Source: Lachnospiraceae bacterium (GTDB lineage: Bacteria > Bacillota > Clostridia > Lachnospirales > Lachnospiraceae). Taken from it: DNA of 64,000 nt. Of this stretch, positions 62,266-64,000 are shown piece by piece. Position 1 is the stretch's first letter, and every line of letters begins with the position of its first letter. The stretch lies in NCBI GenBank assembly GCA_017612555.1, contig JAGAFR010000053.1:1-64000 (forward strand), read 5' to 3'. The notes beneath the pieces are model-generated. The model worked only from the letters and a program-made list of their open reading frames with translations. It was not told the origin of the DNA and did not search any database. A program made the position numbers and the translations under genes.

Positions 62266-62778
62266 TCATACATTAATTGTTTCGTACTCGTCAACCACCG
62301 TGTATATCATACCGTTCCTGCCCCGGTCCGAACGCATGAGAGCTATATACTCCACATCCATTGCGGCAGGAAAAGGTGTATCCGTCGGGAAGCCTTTTTC
62401 GTATGTTATCTTTCTTGCGATGGTCATATGCGGTGTGAACTTCTTTTTGTCAAAGGGTATACCGTTATCCGAGAGAGCCTTTCTGATGCGCTTAACGTTT
62501 GCCGCAAGTCCCTTGTCTTCCTTTACACCTATCCAGTATGTATCACCGAAAGTTCCAAATCCGTCGATGACGAGCCTTACCGGCTCAAAGTCTATCTGAG
62601 ACAGTATGTCCGAAATATGATCGGGATCGCTGTATTCTCCTATAAATGCAAGAGTCAGATGCATGTTCTCACGTGTGGTATAGTTACCTTTTACACCCTG
62701 CATCTGAAGGCGCTTTTGTATCATGCACAACTCGTCTTTTATGTTATTGTCGGGAACAATGGCAAGAAAAAGTCTCAA
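62266..62778 (-). CDS. thpR: RNA 2',3'-cyclic phosphodiesterase (2'-5' RNA ligase family)
   Basis: 170 residues with both catalytic HxT motifs: His40-Leu-Thr42 (NMHLTLAFIGE) and His117-Met-Thr119 (TPHMTIARK). Normal family length. Hydrolyses 2',3'-cyclic phosphate ends of RNA; physiological role unclear. Overlaps the upstream phosphatase gene by 4 bp and precedes the surface-protein gene by 40 bp. Confidence 0.93.
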   Translation of the reverse strand: MRLFLAIVPDNNIKDELCMIQKRLQMQGVKGNYTTRENMHLTLAFIGEYSDPDHISDILSQIDFEPVRLVIDGFGTFGDTYWIGVKEDKGLAANVKRIRKALSDNGIPFDKKKFTPHMTIARKITYEKGFPTDTPFPAAMDVEYIALMRSDRGRNGMIYTVVDEYETINV

Positions 62779-63497
62779 TCTTTTCGCTCCTCTTCATTGG
62801 TATAGCACTCCCTGAAGCGTCCGTGGAACGAAGGCTCTATCCCGGCAACATACAGATGGGACGTATCCCCGAACGATGTCATCCTGAATTGAGCGATACC
62901 TTCACGTCTTTCCTCCGTCACGACAGTAGTAACGGAAGTCGGTGCCGCAATAGCCGCATGCCACAGAACAAACAACGGAAGATTCAACAGGTATGACAGA
63001 AGTACGCATTCAAGTCCGAAATGACAAAAGAACACTATCGTATCGTTGTTTGCCCGCTCTGCGATAAACAGTTTTCCATCTTTTTTGTATCCGTGCTGTT
63101 CAAGAAATGATCCAAACTCTGAATATATCCGGTCGATCTCTTCTCGAACACCCGCTTCCTCAAGCTTAGGCTGTTCCGTCCATCTGTCGGGATCAAAAGC
63201 ATGAGGCATGGCCATCCAGTCCTGAGGGAGCCAGTCCCATGCCACACCCTTCTTCTCGGTCCGTTCTACCATCGGTGCAAACTCGCGAAGCCACCAAAGC
63301 TCCCGGGCCTGCATGTTCATCTTCGGAAGGCAGAAGTCAGCCGTCTGTCTTGCTCTTCCAAGCGGGGATACATAGCACTCGTCGGCTTTTATGTTCTTCA
63401 TCCGCTCCGACAGTGCCTCTGCTTCCTTTAACCCTCTTTCGGTAAGCGTATCATTCTCATAATCAGGATCCCCGTGACGTACTATTATCAGTTTCAT
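62775..63497 (-). CDS. Histidine phosphatase family protein
   Basis: 240 residues. RHG motif at 7-9 (IIVRHGDPDYEND), SPLGRARQTA, and the second His in FFCHFGLECVLL: a phosphoglycerate mutase-like phosphatase core. Start set at the ATG at 63497 (GGAGAT upstream) because the RHG strand normally begins within ten residues of the start; an in-frame start 13 codons earlier is rejected. Substrate unknown. Confidence 0.9.
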   Translation of the reverse strand: MKLIIVRHGDPDYENDTLTERGLKEAEALSERMKNIKADECYVSPLGRARQTADFCLPKMNMQARELWWLREFAPMVERTEKKGVAWDWLPQDWMAMPHAFDPDRWTEQPKLEEAGVREEIDRIYSEFGSFLEQHGYKKDGKLFIAERANNDTIVFFCHFGLECVLLSYLLNLPLFVLWHAAIAAPTSVTTVVTEERREGIAQFRMTSFGDTSHLYVAGIEPSFHGRFRECYTNEEERKD

Positions 63498-63580
63498 ATC
63501 ATCTCCGCTTTCTAAACGCTCCGAATTCCTTAACAAGTTCGGCGACCTTATTCATTATACTATATAACGGATATCTTATT

Positions 63581-64000
63581 TCAACTTTCTCTGAAATGAA
63601 GAAAAGATATAACTCCGATGGGCAGAAAATACACACACCACGCTACAAGAGCGAGCCTTCCGCCAAGTCCGTCGCCGCCGGACGACATCTTTGAGAACAT
63701 TCCCGTTATCGGCATAAACGTGCAGCTGAAGTAGAACACCCCATGTATCATCATAAGTGCTTTGAGCCACTTGTCCGCCTTGTTCTCTGCTTTCATCGAA
63801 AGCCCCGTGAAGAATGTCGAAAGTGCCATCATACCGTAGCCAAGCAGGTCGAAGTTAAATATCAGCCCGAACCTGCCGAATTCCAACAGATTTGCCGCCT
63901 GTTCGGTCAGTTGTTCGTTGTGTACCGTGGTCAGCTGGGTAAAGTAAACCAGCATAATAAACGTGCCGTACACCGCGGCAAGGATCAGGCCAATATTCGC
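63581..64000 (-). CDS. Uncharacterised membrane protein, 5' end outside window
   Basis: 140 codons in frame to the window edge with no start required inside. At least three to four membrane helices (LILAAVYGTFIMLVYF; FNFDLLGYGMMALSTFFTGL; KALMMIHGVFYFSCTFMPIT; LALVAWCVYFLPIGVISFLH). NEQLTEQAANLLEFGRFGLI and KADKWLKALMMIHGVF look like conserved loops. Not assigned to a named family. Confidence 0.7.
   Translation of the reverse strand, partial: ANIGLILAAVYGTFIMLVYFTQLTTVHNEQLTEQAANLLEFGRFGLIFNFDLLGYGMMALSTFFTGLSMKAENKADKWLKALMMIHGVFYFSCTFMPITGMFSKMSSGGDGLGGRLALVAWCVYFLPIGVISFLHFRES

Noticed and set aside
1-64000. CRISPR arrays, insertion sequences, rRNA genes
   Set aside because: No regularly spaced repeats, transposase genes or rRNA-like segments were seen; the only RNA gene recognised is tRNA-Pro.

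Overview
The window looks like chromosome from a Clostridia-class Firmicute, most likely Lachnospiraceae. This is inferred from gene content rather than measured: type III glutamine synthetase, GH94 cellobiose phosphorylase, a FeoA-FeoB fusion, an ABC transporter with a DUF3798-type binding lipoprotein, strong AGGAGG ribosome sites and sigma-A style promoters. A horizontally acquired element occupies the first 5.1 kb.

Layout. Positions 1-5.13 kb are the integrase end of an integrative mobilizable or conjugative element inserted at the 3' end of tRNA-Pro(TGG). It holds a relaxase (cut by the window edge), a MobC-like accessory gene, a hairpin-rich candidate oriT, a small unknown gene, a ParM-like actin ATPase and a tyrosine integrase. 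From 5.2 to 7.5 kb lies a housekeeping operon (rRNA methyltransferase, rdgB, yfcE-like). From 7.6 to 12.6 kb are malic enzyme, a LacI regulator and cellobiose phosphorylase, with two identical 13-bp putative LacI operators. From 12.6 to 16.4 kb is a MacAB-like efflux operon, and from 16.5 to 18 kb are small membrane or exported genes. From 17.5 to 23.2 kb is a five-gene ABC importer of unknown substrate. From 23.2 to 27.6 kb are FeoAB, an orphan receiver protein and a carboxylesterase. From 27.7 to 32.5 kb is a complete branched-chain amino acid ABC importer (livJHMGF).

From 32.6 to 48.3 kb is a seven-gene run on one strand: glnN-asnB-pyrG-gltB-gltD-carA-carB. It combines glutamine synthesis with four glutamine-amidotransferase systems. 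Its structured leader has a very early terminator, and there is a second terminator between glnN and asnB. A LysR gene is divergent from it.

From 49.5 to 56.3 kb is a sulfur amino acid region: metY-cysK, and an ABC importer whose binding protein fuses a cystine-type (SBP_bac_3) domain to a methionine-type (NlpA/MetQ) domain. Both operons start with a short unlisted leader peptide gene carrying alternating Met and Cys codons (MCMC-W-RMLYSRA and MCMCCMC-RMLDSRA). In both, an 11-nt segment inside the peptide gene can pair with the 5' half of a downstream terminator, and the two copies show compensatory base changes. This Cys/Met-codon attenuation system is the most interesting find in the window. 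From 56.3 to 62.3 kb are cell-surface genes (MBOAT acyltransferase, DltD-like SGNH protein, acyl carrier protein, O-antigen-ligase-like protein, secreted Ig-repeat protein). After these come thpR, a histidine phosphatase and a membrane protein cut by the right edge.

Four genes (6330-7523 minus, 17226, 25650 and 56302 plus) have a -10 box only 6-7 nt before their ATG and no ribosome site, so they are probably transcribed as leaderless mRNAs. All structures and promoters were found by eye; no folding energies or database searches were run.
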